Source of the DNA: Lanius collurio
Lineage: Eukaryota; Chordata; Aves; Passeriformes; Laniidae
Direction: 5' to 3'
Assembly: GCA_020086605.1 (NCBI GenBank)
Contig: JACBWW010000004.1
Span: 25,216,810-25,280,809 of the forward strand
DNA length: 64,000 bases
The notes under the pieces were generated by a model. It made no database searches, had not been told where the DNA came from, and saw only the letters and a program-made list of their open reading frames with translations. This document shows, one piece after another, positions 1-13,105 of this stretch. The translations under genes were made by a program, and so were the position numbers. Each line of letters begins with the position of its first letter. The first letter of the stretch is position 1.

Positions 1-3000
1 GTATGACTGATGCTTTTTGACATAAAAATGAAAAATAAAAGAGAGACATAAACCTCAAATCATTAATTACATTTTTTTTCTTATTTTATATAATGGTAGC
101 TATATATTCATAGGTAAAATTAATTTGATTTACAGCTCTAGTAATTAAATAAATGCCATGTATTAAATAAACCCCAAACAAACTTTTAAAACAAAAATTT
201 GAGATCCCACAGGCATCAAAATCTATGATATCACATAACTTATGGTTTATACAATCAGGAACTGGCATGTACAGCTCTAATCCTTCAAGGGAGATCAGGG
301 TACATGTGCAATAACTATGAAAACCAGCATGGGGTGGGAGAATGTGTTCTATAGCAAGGTTGTGTTTCTGTGTTTCTAGCCACCTTGTACAGGTGGCTAG
401 CCTAGAGAAAGGTGCAACTCTGGCCTCTTCCTCTCAACCCTTTAATGAACTTAGTTGTTCACTAAGGAAAGAAATGCATGACAAGTTTACCCCAGAGCAA
501 GGGGATAATCCAAGGACAGATCAGGAGTCTCACTGTGCAACATCTTCCTCAGAGCTTCTAACTAGTTTATACCAAAGAAACCATTACATTAATTTTACAT
601 CACTTAACTCTTCAATTTTAATTCTTCGGTTAACTTAGTGGAAAAAAATATTTTTTTTTATTTTCATGTAAGATAGCATAAGCTTGAAATTAGGTCTATG
701 ATAGGTAATTTGAGGTTTTTTTAATAATCATAGATTTATTGCTGAACTTTTCAAATCAAAAGCAGAGAAAGAGTAATATAAAGAATATTATCTAAGGAAA
801 AAAATTAGCTTGCAAGGGGAGTATTACCTCCTATTTTTGGAATTTCTCTAAGATTCCTGTCTCGGCTGTATTTCAAGAATCTGTCTATAGGTTGCATTCC
901 TGAGCCTATCAGCCTTACAGATCAGTTAATAAAAGTCAATCAGTGATTGTTTGACTTGTCTGCTACTGCCTGAAGCAGAATTACATAAGCTAAATGTGTT
1001 CAAAACTCCACCAGGAGTTTCTGTCATCTAAAAACTCCAAGTGCATGACCTCATGGTAACTAAAAAATAAATATTCCACAACAGCTTGAAGAAACTTGCA
1101 GTTACTATGCATTCTTGTCAACAAAATAAGAAATCATGCTTGAGGAGCAGCAACGTTTTCACGTTCTGCTCTTAGAATGATTCATTTAGAAATGGAAACT
1201 AACTGGCAAAAGGACCGTGAATATGAAATAATGGACTAGGAGAAATTAACAAATGCAATTAATTAGAAAATAGTAATTTGATTATTAAGTGAGAAGGCTT
1301 ATAATAAGCAAAATAGGATCGTTATGTGCATTAATCAGGTTCACTGTAGTTGCACTTAACTGTTCAATACTAAGCTTCCTCACATCTTCTGAATATCCTG
1401 ACTGATTTACCATGAATTTCTACATAGTTCTAGCTTTGAACTTTCATCAGTGTTCATTCTCCTGCCTAGTCAGCTGGGGTATATTTTGTTTCATGAAAAT
1501 GACTTTCAAGTGCACTAAAGTAATTTGTAAATGCAAATTGTTTTTCTTTCATGAAATCACACACAATTTTTGTTAAATGTGAGGAGAAACACTCCAAGTA
1601 ATTGCTCCAGAAACCAATCTGCAATCAGCTTTCATTAGTTTTTAAGTGAATTGGAGGTGTTCTTCTTATAATGAAACAGTATTATATCTTCTTAATCCAC
1701 TGCTCTAGCTCGTAACTTTGACCTGCGAATTAATGAAAATATTCTACTCATGTAATGGGAATTTGAGTTAGCAAATAAAGTGATTTCTTTTTAGTTCAGT
1801 CAGGAATTTAATTCAGCTATTTTAGCAATAATATTTTCATATTAATTTTCTTTCAAAAATAATAGCATTTCTTGTCACCAATACATGTTCTAGAATCATA
1901 TATATATATCTATATAAGGTTTAAGATGTAAAAATTTGGAAGAAATTCTGTATCTTTGTTTCACAATCAGAAACCTACATGCCATTTACCTCAAAGTCTA
2001 ACAAAATTAGATGCTGACCATTTTGCAGTAACCTTAGCATTACAATTGTGAGAGATTGGGCAATAACACAACAATCCATCCAATTTTTGCACTGTCTTTC
2101 TTCAAAGATTAAGCAGCTTTTGCAACATGAGGGTTTATGTGCCTAACATTGGGGATGTGGCACTGTTGCAAAATAGTTTGGGAAATGCAGCAGTGGACTT
2201 GGCCAAGGAGAGGTATCTAGCCCTGGCCAGCCCAGAACAGCAATACTCTCATTAGGAGAATATCAGGCACATTTTACAACATAATCTGAGCTCAATTTCT
2301 TAAAACCACATCACATGATGTTCCTATTTTTCAAAGTTCATGATGGATCATGGTCTTGAGTTTAAAGGACATACACATGAGGAGAGCTCAAGTTTTAGAA
2401 GAGGCATGGAGCTGAACTTGCATTAGAGAAATACTGAGGAAGTCTGTTGATTTTAATTATCATAGACTATTTAATCTGTGGAAAGTCAGAGTTTAATATT
2501 AGAAAAGTGAGACTTTAATACCCACACTGCTGTGAAATTCTGCAAAAAAGAAGAGTCACGTTTGGGGTTTAGTTTCTCATCATCAGTTTCTCGTTGATAG
2601 GCATAGTGGTTTCCACAGTCAACGTGGACTTATTTATACATGTAGTTTAATTTCAGAATGCACAGCTCAGTGGAAAAAGATATTAGAATATCAATCAGTA
2701 TCAGTGCAGGAGGTTTTTTTGAATATTCAGCTTGTTATGAGTAGGATTTTTGAAAAAAAAAATCCTTACATTAAGCAACTCAGTAAGTAAGGCTCATGAG
2801 GACTATCAAGAAATAGCCTTCCACTTTGATATAAATATTTGCATTTGCTCTGGTAATTAGCCTAACTCCTCTGAAGGCCTCAGAATCAGTTCTGCTAGTT
2901 TTTCTCTTTCCTCTGGTTCACTCCTCAGGAATTTTGAGGGAGTATCACCCAAATTGTTGCTACTGGTTCATTTTCCCCTGAAGCTTTCAAAGGAAACTGT

Positions 3001-3410
3001 TGAAATAGATCAGGCCACGTGCAGTCTTGTTTTACACAGTTACCAGACTTGTACCATTAGAAAATGTGGTGCATTTATTTTAAAGCATCCTTTCCACTGC
3101 AGTTGTGTGAAACAATGATCTGCTGAATTTAATTCACAGATCAAAGAGGAAGGAAATTAACCAACACAGTAAATTGATTATTTCATGGGTGACATAACCA
3201 AGGCAATGATTTATCTTAATAAAGAGCAACATCCCTCTAGTCTTTAACTGAATTCCAGCCAATGCAATAATACTCAGTTGTTAATGACTTTGATGTTGAT
3301 GTGGAAAAGTGAATGACTGTATAATCACTGAAATGAGACCTCATCACAGTTGGAAATGTTTAAGCCAAATCATTTTGGACTGTGAAAAGAGCCCTGAGTG
3401 GTATTGATTG
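1..3410. other. Unique AT-rich noncoding DNA
   Basis: No gene is recognised. Open frames are short (a 98-codon frame at 342-638 is the longest) and have no recognisable domain. A short TA-rich run lies near 1899-1917. I saw no clear interspersed repeat. Stretches around 1700-1800 with several TAAT-type homeobox cores could be regulatory, but that is only an impression. Confidence 0.6.
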
Positions 3411-3411
3411 G

Positions 3412-3965
3412 CTGGGTCCCAGATTTTCAGCCTTAACTAAACAGGGCCTGAAAACTTTATCATACTGCCGTGCCTCAGGCTGGTCTGAATTCTGACAGCC
3501 CCAGAGAATTGCAGTTTAACATATATGTGTGGACTCACTGCAGAAAAAGAATTCAGGATTTACAGAATGCCACGGAGGTACATGAAACCCACCTCACGCT
3601 GGTAATGAGCTCAAACTTTGGCTCACAAGCAAATCCAATGGCCAAAAGTGACAAAGAGGAGCAACCATGACACCCTGGTGACACCGAACAGGTTACAGGC
3701 TCAGGGTGGTGGTAGTTCAGTCACTGAATCCTGGGGAGTGTCGGTGGTTGGCCCAGTCCTGGGGCAGCTGCTCCCAGCAAGGCGCAGCCCGGGATGGGGG
3801 CTGCCCACGGGGCCCAGTACAGCCTGCCCAGGTTGGGGCTGTGGCCAAACATGGGAATGGTTCAGACAGCCACAAAAACGCTGGGATCTGCCCTGGGGGA
3901 GCTGGGTGCGCCTGCCACACAGCACCAGCAATAAACACCTGTCTGTCAGCAGCTATCTTTAGGAG
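3412..3965. other. GC-rich islet of unknown origin
   Basis: Base composition shifts sharply to GC-rich between about 3700 and 3930, with several CpGs, against AT-rich flanks. Overlapping open frames occur in several frames on both strands (up to about 120 codons), which is expected where GC is high and stops are rare, so they are not read as genes. A canonical AATAAA sits at 3930-3935 at the right edge, followed by a T/G-containing stretch, as at the 3' end of a transcript or an LTR. This could be an old LTR fragment, a processed-transcript remnant or a small CpG island; I cannot classify it. Confidence 0.4.
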
Positions 3966-4440
3966 TGGGAACAGAAGAAAGGAAACAGAAGCCAAATAGG
4001 AAAAATTGTACTGAAAGCTTATGTTTATATCCCACATCACTAAATATAGCTTAGGAGTCTGAAATGCAGCACTAGTCATTTGTAGCAGCCTTCACCTCCC
4101 CCTGTACCTTTCCCTACGAACTCTTACAATAACAAACCAGGCTAAAATTAGAGCTGCTTTACAGTGTGTTAATTTGATTATCATTGTCTTGGCACTGATT
4201 GAAGAGCTCACATCAGTAGGAGGGATACCCTTTACATCAAGTTTCGCTGGTGCTGATGCTCAGCTCTTGGATCCAAGGAGGAAGTCAGGTCATTTTTTTC
4301 TGCTCAGGTTTCCTTCACAACCACTCAATTCCCAGAGAAGGATTCCTAGCATTGCCCTATCCATGCCTTGTTAAATTTTATTTCTTTTTAAAAAGACAGG
4401 AAGAACACTTTGCATCCTCCCAGCCTGGCTTTGCGCCATG

Positions 4441-5060
4441 TGCACTGTGAGAAATCAAGAGGCGACGAGGGAGGAAGAAGATGAAGGCAAATTACAAAGT
4501 TTTCAAGTCCAGCTTTTCTAACCTCAGCAGAGAGGCAGAGGCAGCTGCAGGTAGGTTTGGAGGAATTTCAAGAGCTCACCCTATTTGAATACCACACAGC
4601 CTCCAGGCTCCAGAAACATGATACTCTGGTGCTGATCATTTAAAAAAAAGGCTAAGAATTATTAAACTGCTCATCCAGGCCTGCAGCTGGGGGTGACTCA
4701 GAGTGCAGAGTTGGAAAAATGCCCATGTGGCAAGATTAGAAACTCATTTGTGTAGTTTATGTGGCCTTGCCAGGAGCCTCCGTCTTTTCCAAACCTTCAG
4801 TTTATTAACTTTAAAAGCACTCCTTTCCTGTTGGGGATCTGGCATGGCTGCAGCCCGGCAGCTCTTTCTGCTTTTGCATTAACAACACTTAAAGGCTTTC
4901 TTTCCTTTTCAAAATCGACTGTGTGAGATCATCTGTGGAATTTTCAAATGTGCTCGCTCTTTCTTTTCATTTCTTTCTTTGTCCCAGGGTTCAATTTAAA
5001 TCCAAGTGCTTTTAAACTAACTGTATTCAGCCAGCCAGCACTTTCAGGAGTATATGTTAT
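4441..5060. other. Possible conserved regulatory block or 5' exon
   Basis: This stretch is less AT-rich and less repetitive in texture than its flanks. It holds a consensus AP-1 site (TGACTCA, 4694-4700) and CAGCTG E-boxes. An ATG at 4481 opens a 23-codon frame running into CAG|GTAGGT, a good splice-donor match, at 4550/4551. Upstream is a purine-rich leader. No family similarity is recognised in the short peptide. A conserved noncoding element, the first exon of a lncRNA or gene, or plain unique DNA are all possible. No conservation data are available. Confidence 0.25.
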
Positions 5061-8000
5061 GAAAGCAGGAAAAGAAAAGGCCTTCTTGTCATCAAAACCA
5101 TAATAATTATGTGTCAAATGTAATTACTGGTCTGTGGGTAATACATCTAATACTCAGTGACAGAGTAAGCAGCCTGCAGAAGTAGAAAGTAACTGGTGGC
5201 AGGATCAAATTTGATATAAAATTAACCATCATGCTTAAATACTCTGTCTCATAAAGTTCTACCAAAAATGAAAAGGAACGGAAAAAAAGGGGTTTTTTTT
5301 CTTAATCTAAAATTGTTAATGTGCAAAAGCTTCTCAGTTCTCTCCACCTCCATACAGTGAATCACAGCTCTTTTAAAATAAGAAACACTGTGCTATAAAT
5401 GTGTACATTACAAGGATCACACTCTCATGAAGGAGCTCATCTAACAGGAAGGAATTAAGTGTGGGAGTTCTCTTAACCCATTATGTTTCCTCATTATTAC
5501 CTTCACACTGCACGCTTCATTCACTCGATAAGAAACAAGCTTTCTGCATTTCCCTACCTTCTTTAAAATATACAAACTAATGAGCAGCTGGTGAAGCTGA
5601 CATGTGCCTGTGAATTTGAAGACTACTGAAATGTGTAGTCATTCTGAAGGAGGAAAAAAGTGCTATGTCAAGAAACAGTATTCTAAATATGACAGTATGT
5701 GTGAGAAACTTGTCCAGTTTGATAAATATATATCCTCTCCTCCCTAGTACTCTTCTAAGTAGACTTAACGAAATCTAACATACTCAAAAAACTCTTTAAA
5801 ACCTAATGATTTGCTAATGTGAGTCAAGATCCTGAAAATATTCTTCAATAACTGTGTTTAGGAGTCATATTCTAAGTAAAATTAATTCATCTAATTGTTA
5901 CCTAAAGGCATAAGGTTTTGTAGGATTGATTTTTTTTTATTTGAGCTAACATTATGTATGCATGTGTCTTTATTAATTTGAGTAGGGCTACATAATATTA
6001 AAGTTAAGAATAACAAGAATACACTAAGTGGCACTACATTCTAGTCCTCAGTTTTACATGCTCCTGCATGATAATCAGAAGAACAGGATTTCTGTACATT
6101 TTCATTTCAGCTTTATTAACATGTTTTGATTTTCTTTACATTTGTTTTGTCTTTCTATTACAGAAATATTGTGTTTGCTAGCAGATATATTTAATGAATA
6201 ATAATATTAGAGATCTTTGAAAGTTTTGAAAGATTTTCAAAATGTTTTACATCAGAATTAATTTTTTCAACCTGAAGTTTCTTTGAAATTTTGAAACTCA
6301 AAATGCTCATCAAGTAAATTTAATAGCTCATTATATATGGAAAATTCATGCTTATAATTTATTACATTGGAAGCCTGATTTTAAAGATCACAGTTATCAA
6401 ATTAAACAACAATGTTCAGTCACAGAGTTAAAATCAGGTTTTTAAAAATCCAGTGCTTAAAAAGGTGCTCCCAAATAAGGAATTGACCAATATTTGGTGA
6501 TTTTTAAAATGATAGGCTTGGGGGAAATGGAATTCTGGAAAATGTTGGGTAAACCACCAGCTTTTAAAGATTTAATTAGAGATATTTATTTTTTTCTCTC
6601 TAGGCTTATTCTCCTTTTTCCACATATCAAAAACAAAGCCATGGGGTTTTTTTCCTAATTTTTGAATGCTCTGAGTGCTCTAGTAAAAACTATTTGTGAA
6701 GTTTAACTCAGAGTTTTTCTCCAATATTAGGTGTGAGAAAATGAAGGCACCTCATGAACTTGTTTTTGCATACTGAATAGGCATGTTCAAATACTATTCT
6801 GCTTTGTAATAAGACTTAGGAGCACATATCACTGACCAGCAGGCTATGCATACACAGACATACTTAGCAGCATTTGCTCTCAGTCTCAGAGCAAGAGTGT
6901 TTGTAAAAGTTATTGGTATTACCTAGAACAGGTGGATTATAGGAAAGTATTTCCACTAATTAGCCTCACTGTTCTCATGTGTTTATTTCTTGAAAAGATA
7001 CCACAAGTCTGTCTCCTATAAATGGCTAATTGGCACCAGCTTTAATTTATGGAAAGTAGGTACAAGAAGAGCTCCACATTCAAGTTAGCAATGAGACACT
7101 GATTGTACAATAATGAAAGAGCAGTGGTGATTAACAGGCGTTATTTTCTCAAAAAAAAATCATACTAATGGATGAAATATTTGGGGTTTGCCTGCTACAC
7201 ATACCTTGGGTCTTCTCAAGGGTGCTTCCTTTAAATTTCAGTAGTATTCCCAGTTCCACTGGGTGTACTATGCAAGACAAGCAGCGCTATCTATACACAC
7301 AATTATCAGCACTTAAGGAACACAGGCCCAAAAGCATTCTCTGACTTTCTTTTGATAAATAAGACTGATGAAATGAATGGCTCAGAACTGACAGGTTTGG
7401 TTATGGTTTCTGAAGAATTAAGTCAACATGAAAGAAATCATGTTTTCAAACAGTATTGTTCTCTTTAGAATGATCCCCCAATTTATTGAACTGTACTCAC
7501 TGGGTCCCAGGTTCAAACGCTACTCCTGCTCATCAGTCACCACTTGTTTCTTGAACTAAACTACACGTCCATAATTTTCAACTTGACTAGAATTAGCTCT
7601 CAAAAGAAAAAAAAATTTCAAATACTTCTGACTTGCTTCTAAATTGGAAACACCTGTAAGAATCACAGTTTTCCTGACATAAATTAGTGGCAAGGAGTTC
7701 ATATAAGAGGTGCAGACAGAAAAATAAAATAGTGTAATAAGTATTTCAGATACCAGAAAAAGGATTGTTGCAACTAGGTAGGTATAAGAGAAAAGAATAT
7801 GTGTGACCCCAGCCTGCTGACTTCCTATAATACCAAAATAGATGCTTGATACTTCTGTTGTGTTAACCAGAAAATGACTGCCTGAAGGAAGATCAAATGT
7901 CTCATTAGCACTTATAATCACTTCCATAAGATGAAAACAGATGAAAGAAAAAAGGATGAAATTCAAATAGTAGATGAAAAAAATTGATCCCTTTTGTTCT

Positions 8001-9099
8001 GTGGTGTGGCGTCTCTCTGAGATGGGCCTCCCTCAAAATTAGGCTGATTCAACAAAGTCGTTGTATATGGAGTTCTAGAAAACCTGATCCCACTTTTCAG
8101 TGTTTATAAATACAGAGAGGATGGTTCTTTGTATAAACACCAGTAATTACAATAAAGCCTAAAATTTCTTCCTGAAAAAAATTTTAATAATAAATTTATT
8201 ACTGCCCTCCAAAATTATCACAGCACATTCTCTCACATCCATATCTCTATGTTTTCAATGTGGAAGAAAACATATGCCTTAACCATTAGAAAGTAATATT
8301 CTTCCAGAATTCTAGAAATCCACTTGATTTCATCTCATCAGGGAAGTTATCACTTAATTTATTCTAACCTATGGGCTGTGATAGCCTATGAGATTGCTGT
8401 TGATGATGCATGAAGAATAATATTGATTCATATTACAGTTGCATGAATTTGATACATGGATAGACCTACCCACACACTGAACACATGGACTAGGGGACAG
8501 CTACATGCAGTTTCTTGGCCACATTTAATGACTTCTGACGTGTTCAGGAGCAGAATGCTAATAAGAATTTGGTTTTAAGAAATGATGCTAAAGAGATAGA
8601 GGCTACTGCAGTCAGTCTGCATACTGTAGCCTTGTAAGGACCACCAGATATCATGTTTCAGAGAGGATGGCTGACAGACCAAAAAATATGCCAGGTGATT
8701 CCAGGCGATGTTATGATTTTTTTCCATGCTTGTGTTTCTCTTAACTAAAACATCCAATATTTAGTGAGGAAGCAAATTCTGTGACATTACTCACCAGAAA
8801 GTACAGGGCTCAGAACAGTTTGCTGTTATGAGAGAAAGTAGTTGTAAGAATCCATAATTTTTTACCATCTAATTTATTATGGCTTAGTAACACACAATAT
8901 GTTTAGATAAATGCAGGTATTGCTTTACTATGTCGGTGCTTAGATTGCTGGTATTAATTTCCACAAGTATAATAATTCAAATCTACTGACTTGAGGGTGT
9001 GAAAGTATTGTTTATTTTGACCTAAATGCATTAAGGCCAAGAAAGATCAGAAACAACTTGAATATTAGCATTTGCTTTTAATTTTCCTGTCTTCCACTT
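5061..9099. other. Unique AT-rich noncoding DNA
   Basis: No gene or clear repeat is seen. A 136-codon reverse-strand frame at 7556-7966 is the longest in the window, but it is made largely of hydrophobic, T/A-rich codons and shows no recognisable domain; it is treated as chance. Confidence 0.6.
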
Positions 9100-9132
9100 A
9101 AAAAAAAAACCAAAAAAAAAAAAAAATAAAAA
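9100..9132. repeat. A-rich low-complexity tract
   Basis: Two runs of A separated by CC, ending in ATAAAAA. It could be the poly(A) tail of a decayed retroposon, but no body is recognisable upstream. Confidence 0.8.
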
Positions 9133-10001
9133 CACCTCAAATATCTCTGATTGGAGGATCACAAGGAAGAAGGTCTAAGAAAATCAAAATAAGTAATTTG
9201 CATTTAAGTATAAGGCTAACATGTATGAAAAAGATGGACTTTTCTTCATCTATGATTTCCTTGGTAATGGTGGTATCTACCTTCAGGTTCTCTAAATTAG
9301 TGTTGTTATGAATGGTTGATGGACACAATGAACTTTCAAAGGGCCTGGATATCACCCTACTGAAGAAATTTTTATGGTCCAGTGGGTAGATACTTCTGGT
9401 TCCATGCTACCAACAGAACATAAGTGGATATCACAGGAAAGTTTGCTTTTTTCAGAGTTTTAAGAAGTGACCTGTAAATTATGAAAGTCTGAGCGCGTTC
9501 TCTGTGAAGAAAATGTTACTGTCATATTTATATGGCCACATTTATTTTGGTGACACCAGGCAAGCACTGTCTTCTGAAGTGAACCAAATGCAAAGCTAAT
9601 GATATGTAGGATGTCATGTAATAGTGTGAAAGTGTGTGTGAAAGTGACAGCATTTACTTCACTGAATACTCACAATGTAAATCCAAAAATTACACATCAT
9701 CTTAACTGGTCACTATCACTTAAGCAGCAGCTGTGAAAAAACTCACACACTGATGAAAATGCTGTAGAAAATGCACAACAGATTCTGTGGAAGGTTGATG
9801 CTTTGCTGGTTTCCCACTTGGATTAATTGATTCTGATTGAAGGATGAATGTAATGCATGCTCTCCACAATGGGAAATTATACTTCTGGTGTACTATGTTT
9901 CTCATGCTGACTTAGAAGTTTCTTCCATTCAAGCTACATGCTTGTTTTTTCCAAAATATGGTCTTTTTATTCCTGCTCTATTGTATCTAGAATGGTAGAA
10001 C

Positions 10002-10027
10002 AGAACCTGGATATACATCCAGGTTCT
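10002..10027. repeat. Perfect inverted repeat (hairpin)
   Basis: An 11-bp arm AGAACCTGGAT (10002-10012) is followed by the 4-nt loop ATAC and the exact reverse complement ATCCAGGTTCT (10017-10027). The arms are of mixed composition, not simple AT, so this is less likely to be a trivial palindrome. No terminator or small-RNA context is evident. Confidence 0.9.
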
Positions 10028-12550
10028 TCCCTGTCACCAGGGACTACTGTGTCTTACTGGGTGTATTGCCCCGTGGGATAAGCTAGGTAGGACCATTTTC
10101 CGGGTCATTTCACTAACTTCAGTCCCTCAGTAAGCAGGAAATGAGAGAAGTTTGCTTTGCATGTGCATTCCTTCCAAGGAGTCTGTTCTCCTACAATGAT
10201 TAGGTTATTTTATAACGTATTCGCTCTTTTAATTTATTATTGGCTAATAGTAAAATGCCTGCAATGGATTTGTTCAATAGTGCAGCAACCTCTTGGAGAC
10301 TGTTTTCTGCTTTCTGTTTATGAAAGTTCTCCTGGTAGTCTAACTTAGAACATTTGTAGTTGTCCCTTCCCTTTGCTTTGCACTCAGTGGAATTTCCAGT
10401 GACTGATACTATTTTTCCCTCTCCTTCTAAAATCTATTTTTACAATTTATTATACTTTTGATGGTGATTAACAACTGAAGTTATAACTATGATATTTAAT
10501 ATCATAATGGATAGTTCCACAAATTTTGACAAGAACATCTCCTAACAGCTTACTGTGTAAGAGGGAGCCTTCGCTGTCAGGAAAAACTACTACAAAACAG
10601 ATTCAGCTTTTGTGATTTCTGTGGTGACAAGTTTTCATTTACAATATGAAGTTCAAATAGGGATATCTTCTTTGTGCCTTCAGATAAAGCGAAGTATGTG
10701 TTTGTAGTAGGTTGTGAAGCAGGAGCACTTATTACAGGATATTAAGTCCTTAGGATCCAATTTATAATTTTGGGGAAGAGACCCCTATAGCTAAAAAATT
10801 ATTAAGTTATGCTTGAAGTTGGCTTCAGGTAGATAGGTGGATATGGATAGGTCTATGTATGAGCAAACAAATGCATTTATTCAAAACACTTCAACCATGC
10901 AACTTCTACAGGTACATTGATGTCTCCTTGTTACTCTAAGAATATCCTAAACTCAGCTGGATAGTAAACAGTATAAAATGTAAAGCTCTTTCCTCTAGCT
11001 TTGGTGGATCACTGGTATCCTTAAGTAGGAAATGCATCTTCTTTCCTGAGCAGATGCAAACAATCTATCTATAAATACATTTAAAGGACACTGGTATTTA
11101 AACTGCCTAACTCTACTCAGCTATGAATGGCTTGCAACTGAGACCAACTGCAGTAGCAATGTCTGTCCCTGCATATTGTCACTATGGGGAAACAACAGGA
11201 TCTCACACAAAATTTAGAAAAATTATTTCCAACTTCTCCCAGAATACAAACACCTAAACTCCCTGAAATGACCAAACTAGTCTTAGGTTAGTGGTTTTTT
11301 TTCCAGCTTCCTAAAGAACCAATTTCTCTTACAGCAACTGCAAGATTAGGCTGTACCTACAGTGACCAGGGCTAAATATAAGGGATGAAACTGTTGCCGC
11401 TCTTTTTCACAAAGAAGGAAATGTTCATTTTAAAAGTCATCTTCAGTTTATATTTTCCCCTCTCCCCACTATTTGAATTTTCTAAAACACCTTTCCTTTC
11501 TTGTGTAATTCTTCAGAATTTCTTCTATCCACTTTCCTCCTAGATACCACAAATATGCATTTAATATGGAATTTGTTGTACTTAATAAAAAACGTGGAAT
11601 AAAAAAAATACATGTTGGTTATCAAACTATTTTTCTATTGCAATTGCCTTAAAATTTTTCCTACCTCCATTTCATGCCTCTAAAATCTTCATCTTTATGA
11701 GAAATTGTATATATGTAATAACAAAATCAAGACAGAAATGTCTGTAAGGCATTAAGCTTGTATCAGTTTTGCCCCTTAGTTCCACTGTCTGCTATGATAC
11801 ACACAGTACACTTCCAAAAGAAAAATATAATGAGCTTTAAGCTCATTATGGAGCTGACAAACTTAGATAGGAAAATAATAATTCTCTACATTGTCACTTT
11901 TGCTGTTCCAACATTTACTATCAACTTCTACTTAAATCCAGCACATTACAAAGCACACTGCACAATCAATGACACAAAAATACACGTGCCAGCATTCAAT
12001 CAATTTGGTTTGAACTAAGAAACACAAAGGACTACCAAGATATACCTTGGGGTGGAAAACTAGGATTCTCAGGTTCATAGGAAACCTGAAGTCAATCACA
12101 TTTCTTAGAATGTTCTGCATCTTTCTTCAAATGCAGAAAATCAATGCAAATTTTTAAATCATGAAAATGTGTTAAATCTACAAAAGAATAGAGATCCACA
12201 CCTGGTATATGAGAAAAATACATGTTTTCCCACAAAGAACCTATGGTCTCATTTTTATGGAGGCAACATCTGAAGAACAACAGTACTACCTTAACAGAAC
12301 TAGCAAGAAAAAATACTGACACTGATAAGTACGATAAAATATTACTACCATACTCTATTTTGGTAGAGCAATATATTACATACACATAAAATTAACTTAA
12401 GCAGGAAGGCACATTTTTCAGAAGTTCAGCAAAACAAATTCAGTTTTATAAATAGTATGATCATGAAGTCATTCAAAACAATGGACCTTTCTCTCAACTA
12501 TAAAAAGTTTCTAGATGTGTTTTTCTAGTGTATATTTATAAAACCAGGTT
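10028..12550. other. Unique AT-rich noncoding DNA
   Basis: No gene is seen. It contains the hyphenated palindrome at 11827-11849, listed separately. Open frames of up to 86-97 codons near 11.8-12.4 kb show no domain. Confidence 0.6.
11827..11849. repeat. 23-bp palindrome
   Basis: Arms ATAATGAGCTT and AAGCTCATTAT flank a single central T. The match is perfect over 11 bp per arm. Nothing nearby suggests a function. Confidence 0.9.
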
Positions 12551-12583
12551 AAAAAAAAAAGGGGAAAAGGAAAAAAAACCCTT
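12551..12583. repeat. A/G-rich low-complexity tract
   Basis: A-run, G4, A4, GG, A8, then CCC and TTTT; simple low-complexity DNA. Confidence 0.8.
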
Positions 12584-13030
12584 TTCATTAAACATATGCT
12601 ATTCATGCTGCTTCTTTCACCTTTTCAGATATGTGATATGCATATGAAGATAAATTATAGTACATAGAGATGCAAAGTGCCCAACAATGAATTATTATTA
12701 ACATTCATTATATACTTTGGTAAAAGCAGTGGTTTGACTTTTTGTGTGGCGACATTTTGTGCTCTGTCTGGAATTCACCCCTTACAAACTTTAGGAAATG
12801 CTGAAAAACATGTGGTTACTCATCATCAGGTTTTAATTCCCTTGCCCTGCATGAGAACTGAAACTGTCCCCTCCAAAATAAAAACAAAATAAGGAAGGGA
12901 TGCAGGGGTTCCCCTCCCCCTTTGCCAAATGAATACGTTTCTGTGTCCTGTCCAGGCTCCAAGAAGGAAGTTGGGCTCAGTTGTCAGAGTGCCAACGCCG
13001 TGGCCCAAGAGAATAGAGCTCCATTGCCTG

Positions 13031-13105
13031 CTCTTGCACTGACGTCCTGTGTGAACCCGGGCCACTCGCAGTTCCCTCCCTGCCCCTGAAAAATGAGAAT
13101 AGGAC
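13031..13105 (+). repeat. MIR-like ancient SINE fragment
   Basis: The order of motifs (CTGTGTGAACC, then GGGCCACTCGCAGTTCCCTC, then CCCTGAAAAATGAGAATA) follows the MIR core: 'tgtgaccttgggcaagt', 'cctctctgtgcctcagtttcc', 'tgtaaaatggggataa'. The match is by recollection of the MIR consensus and is heavily diverged, as expected for an amniote-age SINE in a bird. A family assignment needs a profile search. Confidence 0.5.

Noticed and set aside
3618..4079. Several overlapping frames on both strands in the GC-rich islet
   Set aside because: Open frames in many phases at once reflect scarcity of stops in GC-rich DNA, not coding.
7556..7966. 136-codon reverse-strand open frame, the longest in the window
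   Set aside because: Hydrophobic residues follow from T-rich codons; no domain, no supporting start or splice context, and AT-rich like its flanks.
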